The notes: generated by a model from the letters alone, not told the origin. A DNA stretch of 64,000 nt from JACVRM01 sp963817375 (GCA_963817375.1 CAWFOB010000004.1:361312-425311); one strand, 5' to 3'; positions 17,387 through 26,145 are shown, numbered from the stretch's first letter. Made by a program: numbers and translations.

Positions 17387-18267
17387 CAGGCCCACACCTC
17401 CCTCTCGTCGTCTTTGTCTTCCTCCCGCTCCTCCTCCTCGAGCGAGGCGCCCGTCGCCGCGAAGAACGCCTCCTCGAGCGTCTCGGCGCCGTAGCGCCGC
17501 TTGAGCTCGTCGGCCGGCTCGAGGCACAGCAGGTCGCCGCGGTGGAGGATCCCCACGCGGTCGGCGAGCGACTCGGCCTCGGCCATGTCGTGCGTGCAGA
17601 GCAGGATCGTGGCGTCGTGCGAGGTCCAGACCTCGCGGATGAACTCCTGCACCTCGAGCTTCGAGCGGGGATCGAGCCCGGTCGTGGGCTCGTCGAGCAG
17701 GAGCAGCACCGGCGAGGTCAGGAGCGCCCGCGCCAGCGCGACCTTCTGCTGCATGCCGCGCGAGAGGTTCTCCATCGACTCGCCGCTTCGCTTCGCCGGG
17801 AAGCCGACCCGCTCGAGGATGTGCGGGATCTTCTCCCGGGTGTCCGCGGAGGTCATGCCGTAGAACCGGGCCGCGTAGGCGAGGTTCTCCGAGGCCGACA
17901 TCTTCTTGAAGAACGAAGCCTCGACCGACACGCGGTTCACGAGCCGCCGGATCGCTCTCGGCTCTTTGAACACGTCGTGCCCGAAGATGCGCGCCGTTCC
18001 GCCGTCGTGCAGGAGCAGCGTCGAGAGCAGGCGGATCATCGTCGACTTGCCCGAGCCGTTCTGGCCCAGGATGGCGACGCACTCACCGCGCTCGACGGTG
18101 AAGCTCAGGTGCTTGATCGCGGGCACGCGGCGGCGGCGCTTGGGACGCAGCCGCCCGGCCTTCTCCTTGCGGATGAACTCCTTGCGGAGCTCGACGACCT
18201 CGATCGCCGGAGGCCCGTCCCTACGGGCGCCCACGCGTTCGGCCGTCGCGTCGTCTGTGTGGATCAT
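17386..18267 (-). CDS. ABC transporter ATP-binding protein
   Basis: A 293-residue ATPase: Walker A GQNGSGKSTMIRLL (about residue 70), signature NLSRGMQQKVALARAL, Walker B LLLLDEPTTGLD and the switch histidine in LLCTHDMAEAESLADRV. A basic stretch (RLRPKRRRRVPA) and an acidic tail (EEEEREEDKDDE) flank the domain. It matches the DrrA/CcmA class that partners ABC-2 permeases. It overlaps the permease by 3 bp and is the first gene of the exporter operon, divergent from the acetyltransferase-glnK-amt operon across a 261-bp gap. Confidence 0.9.
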   Translation of the reverse strand: MIHTDDATAERVGARRDGPPAIEVVELRKEFIRKEKAGRLRPKRRRRVPAIKHLSFTVERGECVAILGQNGSGKSTMIRLLSTLLLHDGGTARIFGHDVFKEPRAIRRLVNRVSVEASFFKKMSASENLAYAARFYGMTSADTREKIPHILERVGFPAKRSGESMENLSRGMQQKVALARALLTSPVLLLLDEPTTGLDPRSKLEVQEFIREVWTSHDATILLCTHDMAEAESLADRVGILHRGDLLCLEPADELKRRYGAETLEEAFFAATGASLEEEEREEDKDDEREVWA

Positions 18268-18401
18268 GCGGTGCTCCTTCGTAGTCGAGAACAGTCGCGG
18301 CGCCTCCGGAAGGGAGGGCCGCGTGGCATCACGGGTTCTCAGACATGGAGCGTCATCGCCGCCCGAGGGTAGCGCGTCGGGCGGTTGGAGCGCAAGAGGC
18401 C

Positions 18402-18432
18402 TTGACAGCCCCCCGGGGGCGTACGCTACGGT
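18402..18432 (+). promoter_or_regulatory. Candidate promoter of the acetyltransferase-glnK-amt operon
   Basis: A perfect TTGACA -35 (18402-18407) lies before TACGGT (18427-18432), a TAnnnT-type -10, with a 19-bp spacer; TACGCT at 18422-18427 with a 14-bp spacer is the alternative. The leader hairpins begin 5 bp after the -10, so a transcript from here would include the whole antiterminator. Confidence 0.55.
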
Positions 18433-18436
18433 GAGT

Positions 18437-18505
18437 CGCGGGCCGGCGAAGGCCCGCGCAGAGGCAATGGCGCCTCAGGACTCTGGGAGTCCTGGGGCTT
18501 TTTTT
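18437..18505 (+). promoter_or_regulatory. Leader with two hexaloop hairpins and overlapping terminator (candidate ANTAR antiterminator)
   Basis: Hairpin 1 is CGCGGGCC-GGCGAA-GGCCCGCG (18437-18458). Two bases later, hairpin 2 is GAGGC-AATGGC-GCCTC (18461-18476), whose six-base loop has A at position 1 and G at position 4, the fixed positions of ANTAR targets; hairpin 1's loop keeps the G at 4 but has G at 1. The 3' arm of hairpin 2 is also the start of a 12-bp terminator stem (GCCTCAGGACTC/GAGTCCTGGGGC, 18472-18498, one G-U pair) with a 3-base loop and seven Ts. Hairpin 2 and the terminator cannot form together, so protein binding to the hairpins would allow read-through. An ANTAR regulator is encoded at 6.8 kb. 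Confidence 0.8.
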
Positions 18506-18528
18506 GTGGTCCGAAACAGGGAGGAGCG

Positions 18529-19125
18529 GTGAGCACAGCAGAGACAGCGAGCGGGCCGGGGGGCCGCACCGCGCGTGCGGCGTGGCGACCGGGCTCCTTC
18601 GCTCGAGACCCCGGCATGAGGGCGGAGACGGCCGGCGGCCTGACCCTGCGGCCGCTCCTCGCCGCCGACTGGCCTGACGTCGAGCGCATCTACGAGGCTG
18701 GAATCGAAAGCGGCAACGCAACGTTCGAAACAACGACTCCTACGTGGAGCACATGGGACTCCCGCCACCTGGGTGGTCACCGGCTGGTGGCCATCCAGGC
18801 GGGGGAGATCGCCGGGTGGGCGGCGCTAGCGCCGGTCTCCGAACGCGAGTGCTACGCGGGCGTGACCGAGGACAGCGTGTACGTGGCGCGCTGGGCGCAG
18901 GGGCTCGGCGTCGGCACGGCACTGCTGACGCGGCTGGTCGCCGACGCAGAGCTGGACGGGATCTGGACGATCACGGCGGGGGTCTTCCCGGAGAACGAGG
19001 CGAGCCTCGCGCTCCACCGCCGCTGCGGGTTTCGGGCCGTGGGCGTGCGCTCGGCGATCGGCCGCCTGGACGGCCGCTGGCGCGACGTCGTGTTGATGGA
19101 ACGTCGATCGGAGGTGATCCGGTGA
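18529..19125 (+). CDS. GNAT acetyltransferase (phosphinothricin/methionine sulfone type)
   Basis: A 198-residue protein: after a non-conserved N-terminal tail comes LTLRPLLAADWPDVERIYEAGIESGNATFET and YAGVTEDSVYVARWAQGLGVGTALL, where ARWAQGLGVG is the acetyl-CoA loop, then FPENEASLALHRRCGFRAVG. This pattern is the Pat/MddA family, which acetylates phosphinothricin and methionine sulfone or sulfoximine, both glutamine synthetase inhibitors. That fits its place as first gene of a glnK-amt operon. The start is GTG 18529 with GGGAGGAG just upstream. It overlaps glnK by 4 bp (GTGA). Confidence 0.85.
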   Translation: MSTAETASGPGGRTARAAWRPGSFARDPGMRAETAGGLTLRPLLAADWPDVERIYEAGIESGNATFETTTPTWSTWDSRHLGGHRLVAIQAGEIAGWAALAPVSERECYAGVTEDSVYVARWAQGLGVGTALLTRLVADAELDGIWTITAGVFPENEASLALHRRCGFRAVGVRSAIGRLDGRWRDVVLMERRSEVIR

Positions 19126-19474
19126 TCAAGGTCGAGACAGTCGTCATCCGCGAGCGCGTGGAGACGGTCATCGATGCAGTCGAGATGGCGACCGGCCACG
19201 TCGGCGTGACGGTGATCGAGGCGATCGGCCACGGGCGCGAGCGTGGGATCACGCACGAGTACCGCGGGCGGATCTTCGAGTCGCGCTTCCTGCCGAAGGC
19301 GCTACTGACCTTCGTCGTCGAGGACGAGCATCGCCGAGGCGGTCGTCGCGGCGATCGTGGACGCAGCCCGGAGCGGCAACGAGTCGGGCGACGGCCTCGT
19401 CTGGACGACGCCCGTCGAGAACGTCACCCACAACCGGACCGGGCAGCAGCCTCGAGGAGGTGGAGGTCGGATGA
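19122..19474 (+). CDS. glnK: PII signal protein, frame broken twice
   Basis: Across two one-base insertions (near 19332 and 19445) this gives a PII protein of about 117 residues: MIKVETVVIRERVETVIDAV, T-loop GRERGITHEYRGRIFESRFLPK, IAEAVVAAIVDAARSGN and DGLVWTTPVENVTHNRTG. PII binds ATP, ADP and 2-oxoglutarate and controls the adjacent ammonium channel. The T-loop position that is uridylylated or adenylylated in other PII proteins (Tyr51 in GlnB) is Phe here, at residue 52, while the Tyr five residues before it is kept. GTG start overlapping the previous gene; the stop TGA overlaps the amt start. Both frame breaks look like sequence error because the protein is otherwise intact. Confidence 0.82.
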
Positions 19475-20896
19475 TGACGTCTGCAAGGAACGTCGGACCA
19501 TCGCGGCCAGCACGATCTGGGTCGTCATCGCCGCGTGCTGGTCATGTTCATGCAGGCCGGCTTCGCCTTCCTCGAGGCGGGACTGACGCGGATGAAGAAC
19601 GTCGGCCACATCGCCGCGAAGAACGTCCTGATCCTGGCGATCGCCTCGATCGTCTACTACTTCGTCGGGTTCGGCATGGCCTTCGGCGACGGCGGCAACG
19701 GCTTCGTCGGCGGCTCCGGCTTCTTCCCGTCCATCGACGAGCTCCTCACGGTCGGCCAGTCGCCGTTCTCGTGGTTCAGCGAGATCCCGGGCGCGGCCGG
19801 GCTACATGTTCGAGGTCGTCTTCTGCGCCGTGTCGCTCGCGATCGTCTGGGGCGCCATGGCCGAGCGGACGAAGCTCTGGGTCTACTTCGCCTTCGGCGT
19901 CGTCTTCACGCTCATCTACTCGCTCGTCTCGCACTGGATCTGGAGCCCGGACGGCTGGCTGTTCTCGAAGGGCATGCAGGACTTCGCCGGCTCGACCGTC
20001 GTGCACTACCAGGGCGCGCTGGCCGGCGCTCGCCGGGGCGCTCCTGCTCGGGCCGCGCATCGGCAAGTTCGGCGCGGACGGGAAGCCGAACGCGATCCCG
20101 GGCCACAACATGGCGTTCACGACGCTCGGCGTGATCATCCTGTGGTTCGGCTGGTTCGGCTTCAACCCGGGCTCGACGCTCGGCGTCGACTTCGGCGGCG
20201 TCGGCTTCTTCGCGTACGTCGCGCTGAACACGAACATCGCGGCCGCCGGCGGGCGTGCTCGGCGCCGTCATCACGTCCTGGATCGTGATCAAGAAGCCCG
20301 ACCTCTCGATGATGCTGAACGGCGCGATCGCGGCGCTCGTCGCGATCACCGCGGCGTGCGCGTTCGTGGCACCGTGGGCCGCGATCGTGATCGGCTTCGT
20401 CGCAGGCGTGATCGTCGTCCTTGGCGTGCTGCTCGTCGAGCGCGTGCGCATCGACGACCCGGTCGGCGCGATCTCGGCGCACGGCATGGCGGGCGTCTGG
20501 GGCACGCTGTCGCTCGGCTTCCTCGCGGTGCCGGGGCAGGCCGAAGAGCCTCGCCACGGGCCAGGGCGGCCTCTTCTACGGCGGCGGCTTCCACCAGCTC
20601 GGCGTGCAGGCCCTCGGGCTCGCCGCGGTCGGCGCGTTCACGTTCACCGCCTCGTTCGGCGTCCTGTGGCTCATGAAGGTGACGTTCGGGATCCGGACGA
20701 CGCCGGAGACGAGACGGCCGGCCTGGACGTGTCCGAGCACGGCATGTGGGGCTACCCCGAGTTCTACATCCCGGTCCCGGGCGGCTACGGCACCGAATCG
20801 CACGGCCACCTTGGCGTCCCGCACGAGCATCCGACCGGAGCGGCCGCGCTGGCCGCGACGGCGCTGCCGGAGACGCCGTTACCGCGACCGCTCTAG
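19471..20896 (+). pseudogene. amt: Ammonium transporter, frame broken at about seven places (likely sequence errors)
   Basis: Joined across frames it is a complete Amt channel of about 470 residues with 11 membrane helices: MFMQAGFAFLEAGLTRMKNV, DFAGSTVVHYQGALAGL (Asp that shapes the ammonium site, and the first pore His), LGVIILWFGWFGFNPGSTL, and SAHGMAGVWGTLSLGF (second pore His). The C-terminal tail WGYPEFYIPVPGGYG-type is short. Frame changes fall near 19484, 19539, 19801, 20033, 20253, 20545 and 20711; most are one extra base. It takes up ammonium/ammonia and is controlled by the adjacent PII protein. It starts within the glnK stop and ends 10 bp before a strong terminator. Confidence 0.87.
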
Positions 20897-20905
20897 GTGG
20901 CAGCT

Positions 20906-20935
20906 GCGGGGGGCGCCTCGGCCGGCGCCCCCCGC
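20906..20935. terminator. Bidirectional terminator between amt and the SIMPL gene
   Basis: GCGGGGGGCGCC and GGCGCCCCCCGC form a perfect 12-bp stem with loop TCGGCC, in the 45-bp gap between two converging genes. There is no T-run, so it may act as a GC-rich, factor-assisted terminator for both. Confidence 0.75.
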
Positions 20936-20941
20936 GAGCTC

Positions 20942-21646
20942 TCACTGCAGTGCGAACGTGACGGTGAGCGCTGCAGTCGTGTCGACCGTGCCCGGCTCGA
21001 CCGGCGTCTCGGCCTTCGCGGCCGCGCTGTCGAAGGCCATCGGGTACGGCCCCCCGGACGCACCGCCCTCGACGACCTTGACGACCGGCCCGACCCCGCC
21101 TCCGGCGGCGTCGGCGATCGCGGCCGCCTTGCGCTTCGCGTCGGCGAGGGCCCGGTGCAGCGCCTCGGCCTCGTACTGGTCCGTGTCGGCGACCGTGAGC
21201 GTCGGGCCGGAGACGTTGGTCGCCCCGGCGCCGCTCGCGACGTCGACGATCGCGCCGGCGCGGTTCACAGAGGTCTCGACGGAGACGGAGCCCGACGCGG
21301 TGTAGCCGGTCACCTTCCCGTCGCTATCGGTGGCCGGCCAGACGGAGACCTGGTCGGTCTGGATGTTGGCGTCGGCGATGCCGGCGTCCTTGAGCGCGGC
21401 GATCAGCTTCTGCATTGCCTGTGCGTTGTCCGCGCTGGCCTCGCGAGCGGTGGTGGCCCGCGAGTCGACCCCGAACGAGAACCCCGCGCGGTCGGGCGTC
21501 ACCTTGACGGTGCCGTTCCCGTTGACGGTGATCGTGCGTGTGATGCCGGCGTCGCCGTGGGCGGCGGTCGGGAGGCCCACTCCGGCGAGCGCGACCGCGG
21601 CGAGACCCGCTGCGGCGACGGCGGCGATGACGATGAGTTTCTTCAT
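20942..21646 (-). CDS. Secreted SIMPL-domain (DUF541) protein
   Basis: A 234-residue protein with an N-terminal signal peptide (MKKLIVIAAVAAAGLAAVALAGVGLP) and a SIMPL domain. The typical pattern is present: TITVNGNGTVKVTPDRAGFSFGV, then ASADNAQAMQKLIAALKDAGIADANIQTDQVSV, and ALHRALADAKRKAAAIADAAG followed by GPVVKVVEG. SIMPL proteins are extracytoplasmic and linked to stress protection in some bacteria, with no known enzyme activity. It converges with amt and is the only gene of its short unit. Confidence 0.85.
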   Translation of the reverse strand: MKKLIVIAAVAAAGLAAVALAGVGLPTAAHGDAGITRTITVNGNGTVKVTPDRAGFSFGVDSRATTAREASADNAQAMQKLIAALKDAGIADANIQTDQVSVWPATDSDGKVTGYTASGSVSVETSVNRAGAIVDVASGAGATNVSGPTLTVADTDQYEAEALHRALADAKRKAAAIADAAGGGVGPVVKVVEGGASGGPYPMAFDSAAAKAETPVEPGTVDTTAALTVTFALQ

Positions 21647-21698
21647 GCGCCGTATACGCCGCCGCCGCGCCCTGCGTCACCGCGAGTAGGTTCCTCGG

Positions 21699-22404
21699 GT
21701 GCGCTACCAATTTGTCGACTGCCGCTGGGAGCTGGGCAAGCCGGGCCTCGGCCGCGAGCTGTACGAGGCCGGGCACGTCCCCGGCGCGTCGTTCCTCGAC
21801 GTCGAGGCCGACCTCTCGGACCTCTCCGTCGAGGGCGCCGGCCGGCACCCAGCTGCCGTCAGCGGAAGCCTTTGCGGCCGCGGCCGGACGGGCCGGGATC
21901 GGCCCCGGCGTGCTGGTCGTCGCCTACGGGTCGATGGGCGGAGCCGAGCGCCTCTGGTGGCTGCTCCGGCATTTCGGACACGACGACTGCGCCGTGCTGG
22001 AGGGCGGCCTCGACGCGTGGCGCGGCCCGCTGACGCCGGGGCCGGAGCCCGTCGAGCCGGCTCTCTTCGTCGCGCGCGCACGCGAGGACGACACGATCGC
22101 CGCCGACGAGATAGCCGAGCGCCTGGCCGATCTCGTCCTGCTCGACGCGCGCCCGCACCATCGCTACCGCGGCGAGCCGAACCCCGTCGACAAGGTGCCC
22201 GGCCGCATCCCCGGCGCGATCAGCACACCGTGGGCCGATCCGTTGCGCGCCGTGCCGGAGGGCAAGGTTGTCGCGTACTGCGGCTCGGGCGTCACCGCCT
22301 GCGTCACGCTCCACCGGCTGCACCTGGCAGGGCGCGAGGGCCGGCTCTACCCCGGCTCGTGGAGCGACTGGGAGACGCGCGACCTGCCCCGGGAGCGCGG
22401 CTGA
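21699..22404 (+). CDS. sseA: Two-domain rhodanese-type sulfurtransferase, one frame break
   Basis: About 235 residues after correcting one inserted base near 21850. The N-terminal rhodanese domain (FVDCRWELGKPGLGRELYEAGHVPGASFLDVE, later VVAYGSMGGAERLWWLLRHFG) lacks an active cysteine. The C-terminal domain is active: DARPHHRYRGEPNPVDKVPGRIPGAISTPW and VVAYCGSGVTACVTLHRL, with the catalytic Cys in CGSGVT. This is the thiosulfate/3-mercaptopyruvate sulfurtransferase layout, moving sulfur to thiophilic acceptors. It starts at GTG 21699, divergent from the SIMPL gene, and is followed by a perfect hairpin. Confidence 0.85.
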
Positions 22405-22427
22405 GGGCCTGCCTCCCCGGCAGGCCC
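22405..22427. terminator. Terminator hairpin after the sulfurtransferase
   Basis: GGGCCTGCC and GGCAGGCCC make a perfect 9-bp stem around TCCCC right after the stop codon, facing the end of the coxM-like gene 12 bp later. It probably serves both converging transcripts; there is no T-run. Confidence 0.7.
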
Positions 22428-22439
22428 CCGGCCACTCGA

Positions 22440-23309
22440 CTAACGCGACAGCGCCTCCTCGAGCGCCCGCTTGGTGATCACGCGGGCGAGCTCACGACGG
22501 AACTCCGGGCTGGCACTCACATCGCCCGGCGGCTCGCTGCCCTGATCGGCCACGGCGGCCGCCTCGGCCAAGGCGTACGCGGTGTCCGCCCCGGCGTCAC
22601 GCGGGGCGCCCGCGAGACGCTCCTCGGCCGCCGGCGCGCGCATCGGCACCGGCCCCATGTTCGTCAGGGCGATCTTCGCCTCGCCGATGGTCCCGTTCGA
22701 CCGGCGGACGAGCGCCGCCACGCCGACCGTCGCCCAGTCCTGCGCCCGCCGGGAGAACTTCACGTACGACCAGCCGACGTCGGGCCCGAGCTTCGGCACA
22801 CGCAGCTCCGTCAGCACGTCCTGCGGCCCGAGCGCGACGTCGAACAGGCCGAGGCAGAAGTCGACCGCCGGCATCGCCCGCTCGCCGCCGGGCCCCCTCA
22901 CGACCACCTCCGCGTCGAGCGCGACGAGCACGGTCGGCAGGTCGGACGCCGGGTGGCCGTGCGCGATCGAGCCACCGATCGTGCCCCGGTGCCGGACCTG
23001 GGGGTCACCGATCAGCCCTGCCGTCCACGACAGGATCGGACACCATTCGCGAAGGAGCGGGTCGTGGTCGAGGTCATGGTGCCGCGTGCCCGCGCCGATC
23101 GCCAGACGGTCGCCGGCGTCGCGGACGCCGCTGAGCTCGTCGATGCGGCCGATGTCGACCAGCAGCGACGGGCGCGCGAAGCGGAGCTTCATCAGCGGCA
23201 GGAGCGAGTGCCCGCCGGCGATCAGCTTCGCCTCCTCGCGTGAGCCGAGCAGCTCGACGGCCTGGTCGACCGACTCGGCCCGCTCGTAGTCGAACCGTGC
23301 GGGGATCAT
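22440..23309 (-). CDS. coxM: Molybdenum hydroxylase FAD-binding subunit (CoxM-like)
   Basis: A 289-residue medium subunit: PARFDYERAESVDQAVELLGS at the N terminus, the FAD motif AGGHSLLPLMKLRFARPS, and IGGSIAHGHPASDLPTVLVALDA (second FAD motif GGSIAHGHPASDLP), then a C-terminal CO-dehydrogenase flavoprotein domain (GWSYVKFSRRAQDWATVGVAALV). It passes electrons from the iron-sulfur subunit to FAD. The ATG overlaps the coxL stop by 4 bp. Confidence 0.92.
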   Translation of the reverse strand: MIPARFDYERAESVDQAVELLGSREEAKLIAGGHSLLPLMKLRFARPSLLVDIGRIDELSGVRDAGDRLAIGAGTRHHDLDHDPLLREWCPILSWTAGLIGDPQVRHRGTIGGSIAHGHPASDLPTVLVALDAEVVVRGPGGERAMPAVDFCLGLFDVALGPQDVLTELRVPKLGPDVGWSYVKFSRRAQDWATVGVAALVRRSNGTIGEAKIALTNMGPVPMRAPAAEERLAGAPRDAGADTAYALAEAAAVADQGSEPPGDVSASPEFRRELARVITKRALEEALSR

Positions 23310-25672
23310 GACCGTGCCTCCTGGATCGCGCGCCAGACTCGCTCGGGGCTGGCGGGCATGTCGATGTCGGTCACGCCGTACGGCTCGAGCGCGTCCAGCA
23401 CGGCGTTGACGACCGCCGGCGTCGAGGCGATCGTGCCCGTTTCGCCGACGCCCTTCGCACCGAGCGGGTGGTTCGGGCTCTGTGTGACCGTCCGGTCGAG
23501 CTCGTACGTCGGCAGCTCGGCCGCCGACGGCACGAGGTAGTTGAGGAGCGAACCGGTCAGCAGGGTGCCCTCCTCGTCGTACACCGCCTCCTCGTAGAGC
23601 GCCTGTGCGACGCCCTGCGTGATGCCGCCGTGCACCTGGCCGTCGACGATCTGCGGGTTGATGACCGTGCCGACGTCGTCGACCGCGACGTAGCGGACGA
23701 GGTCGGCTGCGCCGGTCTCGGTGTCGACCTCGACGACGGCGATGTGCGTGCCGCTCGGCCAGCTGAAGGCGGCCGGGTCGTAGACGGCGGTCTCCTCGAG
23801 CGCGGGCTCGAGGCCGTCGGGCAGGTCGTGGGCGTGCCACGCGGCGAAGGCGGCCTCCTTGACCGTCATCGTGCGGTCGGTGCCGCGCACACGGAACGTG
23901 CCGGCCTGGTATTCGAGGTCGGCCTCGGCCACCTCGAGCCCGTGCGCGGCGATCCGCTGCGCCTTCGCGACGATCTTGTCGGTGGCGTTGCAGAGCGCCG
24001 CCATCCCGATGGCGAGGCTCCGGCTGCCGTACGTGTCCATCCCGAGCGGCACGACGGAGGTATCGCCGTGGAGCACTTCGATCTCGTCGTAGCCGACGCC
24101 CAGCCGGTCGGCCACGACCTGGGCGAACGTCGTGTCGTGGCTCTGGCCGTGCGGTGTCGTCCCCGTCAGGACCTGCACGGTCCCCGTCGGCAGGAAGCGG
24201 ATCGTTGCCGCCTCCCAGCCGCCCGCCACGTACCGGAGCGCGCCGAGGATGCGTGAGGGGGCGAGCCCGCACATCTCGAGGTAGGTCGAGAAGCCGACTC
24301 CGAGCTGCCTGGTGTCGCCGCGCTCGCGCCGCTCCGCCTGCTCACGCCGGAACCCGTCGTAGTCGAGCATCTCGAGCGCCCGGTCGAGCGCGGCGTGGTA
24401 GTCGCCCGAGTCGACCGTGAGCCCCGAGGCGAGGTCGTACGGGAACTCCGAGATCAGGTTGAGCCGGCGGAGCTCCACCGGGTCCTTGCCGAGCTTGCGC
24501 GCGAGCGCGTCGACGGCCCGCTCGATCGCGTAGGTCGCCTCCGGCCGGCCGGCGCCGCGGTACGCGTCGGTCGGCGTCTGGTTCGTGAACACGCCCGAGC
24601 ACTCGAAGGAGTAGCCCTTGATGTCGTAGGCGCCGCCGTAGACCCACGCCCCCAGCAGCGGCGTGCCGGGGGTGATGATCATCAGGTACGCGCCCATCGA
24701 CGCCGTCAGCCGGACGCGGACGGCGGTGATCTTGCCCTCCGCGGTCGCCGCGAGCGCGATCTCCTGGATCATGTCCCGCCCGTGGTGCGTGGCGACCGCG
24801 TTCTCGGTGCGCTCCTCGATCCACTTCACGGGCAGCTTCGTGCGCTTCGCGAGCACGATCGCGAGCGCCTCCTCGGGATAGACCTGGAGCTTCGAGCCGA
24901 AGCCGCCGCCCACGTCGGGCGCGATCACGCGGAGCTTCGACTCCGGGACGCCGGTGGCCAGCGCCATCGTCACGCGCGTGATGTGCGGGATCTGGGTCGA
25001 CGTGTAGAGCGTCATCTCGCCGGTCGCCGGGACCGGGTTCGCGATCACGCCGCGAGGCTCCATCGGGTTCGGGATCAGGCGCTGCTGGCGGTAGCGCTCT
25101 TCGACGGTCACATCAGCCTCGGCGAAGAGCCGGTCGACGTCCTCACCTCCGGCGAGCGGCCACGTGTAGCAGTGGTTCGTGCCGAACTCGTCGTGCACGA
25201 TCGGCGCCCCGTCGGCGAGCGCCGCCTCGACGTCGGTCACGGCCGGGAGCGGCTCGTAGTCGACCTCGACGAGCTCGGCGGCGTCCTGCGCGAGCGCGCG
25301 GCTCGCGGCGACGACGACGGCGACGCCGTCGCCCGCATAGCGGGCCTTCTCGGTCGCAAGTGGGTAGTGCGACGGGTTGTTGATGTCCTCGGTGACGGGC
25401 CAGGCCATGGGCAGCGGCCCGGTCCAGTCGCCTGCGAGATCGGCGCCGGAGAAGGCGGCGACCACGCCTTCCGCCGCGCGCGCCTTCGTGAGGTCGACGC
25501 TGCGGATGCGCGCGTGCGCGTACGGGCTCCGCACGAGGGCCATCCAGACCATCCCCGGGATCGAGATGTCGTCGACGAAGCTGGCCTGGCCGGTGAGGAG
25601 CCGCGCGTCCTCCTTGCGCGGCGCAGAGGTGCCGATGAGGGTCTGCACCGCTTCGTCCTGTGTGACGGTCAT
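23306..25672 (-). CDS. coxL: Molybdenum hydroxylase large subunit (CoxL-like, form II)
   Basis: A 788-residue catalytic subunit. The molybdenum cofactor loop reads AYRGAGR (about residues 368-374), the form II signature, not the AYRCSFR of true aerobic CO dehydrogenases, so CO oxidation should not be assumed. The conserved Glu near the C terminus is in LGAKGVGETGT (about residue 745). Other motifs are SVAPDVGGGFGSK-like (IAPDVGGGFGSKLQVYPEE) and GTTPHGQSHDTTFAQV. Likely substrates are aldehydes, purines or other heterocycles. I chose ATG at 25672 because the longer reading overlaps the small-subunit gene. Sits between coxS (11 bp gap) and coxM (overlap). Confidence 0.93.
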   Translation of the reverse strand: MTVTQDEAVQTLIGTSAPRKEDARLLTGQASFVDDISIPGMVWMALVRSPYAHARIRSVDLTKARAAEGVVAAFSGADLAGDWTGPLPMAWPVTEDINNPSHYPLATEKARYAGDGVAVVVAASRALAQDAAELVEVDYEPLPAVTDVEAALADGAPIVHDEFGTNHCYTWPLAGGEDVDRLFAEADVTVEERYRQQRLIPNPMEPRGVIANPVPATGEMTLYTSTQIPHITRVTMALATGVPESKLRVIAPDVGGGFGSKLQVYPEEALAIVLAKRTKLPVKWIEERTENAVATHHGRDMIQEIALAATAEGKITAVRVRLTASMGAYLMIITPGTPLLGAWVYGGAYDIKGYSFECSGVFTNQTPTDAYRGAGRPEATYAIERAVDALARKLGKDPVELRRLNLISEFPYDLASGLTVDSGDYHAALDRALEMLDYDGFRREQAERRERGDTRQLGVGFSTYLEMCGLAPSRILGALRYVAGGWEAATIRFLPTGTVQVLTGTTPHGQSHDTTFAQVVADRLGVGYDEIEVLHGDTSVVPLGMDTYGSRSLAIGMAALCNATDKIVAKAQRIAAHGLEVAEADLEYQAGTFRVRGTDRTMTVKEAAFAAWHAHDLPDGLEPALEETAVYDPAAFSWPSGTHIAVVEVDTETGAADLVRYVAVDDVGTVINPQIVDGQVHGGITQGVAQALYEEAVYDEEGTLLTGSLLNYLVPSAAELPTYELDRTVTQSPNHPLGAKGVGETGTIASTPAVVNAVLDALEPYGVTDIDMPASPERVWRAIQEARS

Positions 25673-25683
25673 CACCGGCCTCC

Positions 25684-26145
25684 TCAGACCGTCGCGGCCG
25701 ACTGGCGCACGGCCTTGACGATGTTGACGTAGCCGGTGCAGCGGCAGAGGTTGCCCTCCAGCGCCTTCCGGATCTCGGCCTCGCTGGGATCCGGCCGTTC
25801 CCGCAGCAGGCTGACGGTGGCCATCACGAACCCCGGCGTGCAGTAGCCGCACTGGAGCGCGTGCTGCTCGTGGAACGCCTGCTGCACGGGATGGAGCCGG
25901 CCGTCGTCGGCGAGCCCCTCGATGGTGGTGACGTCACCGCCGTCGGCCTGGACGGCGAGCAGCGTGCAGGACTTGACCGACTCGCCGTCGAGCAGGACCG
26001 TGCAGGCCCCGCACGACGAGGTGTCGCAACCCACGTTCGTGCCGGTGAGCCCGAGCCGCTCGCGCAGGAAGTACACGAGCAGCTCGCGCGGTTCGACCTC
26101 CGCCTCGTGCCGCGTGCCGTTGACGGTCAGCGCTAGTGGTCGCAC
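25684..26145 (-). CDS. coxS: Molybdenum hydroxylase iron-sulfur subunit (CoxS-like)
   Basis: A 153-residue small subunit with two [2Fe-2S] clusters: plant-ferredoxin type GCDTSSCGACTVLLDG plus SVKSC, and the helical-domain type QCGYCTPGFVM with NLCRCTGYVNIVKAV. It moves electrons from the molybdenum site to FAD. The start is GTG at 26143-26145, six bases after GGAGGAGG; a longer reading is less likely. First gene of the coxS-coxL-coxM operon. Confidence 0.93.
   Translation of the reverse strand: MRPLALTVNGTRHEAEVEPRELLVYFLRERLGLTGTNVGCDTSSCGACTVLLDGESVKSCTLLAVQADGGDVTTIEGLADDGRLHPVQQAFHEQHALQCGYCTPGFVMATVSLLRERPDPSEAEIRKALEGNLCRCTGYVNIVKAVRQSAATV

Noticed and set aside
18431..18532. Leader peptide from the GTG at 18431 reading to the acetyltransferase start
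   Set aside because: No ribosome-binding site and no run of regulatory codons; the hairpin structure explains the region better.
23306..25672. True aerobic CO dehydrogenase
   Set aside because: The active-site loop is AYRGAGR, not AYRCSFR.
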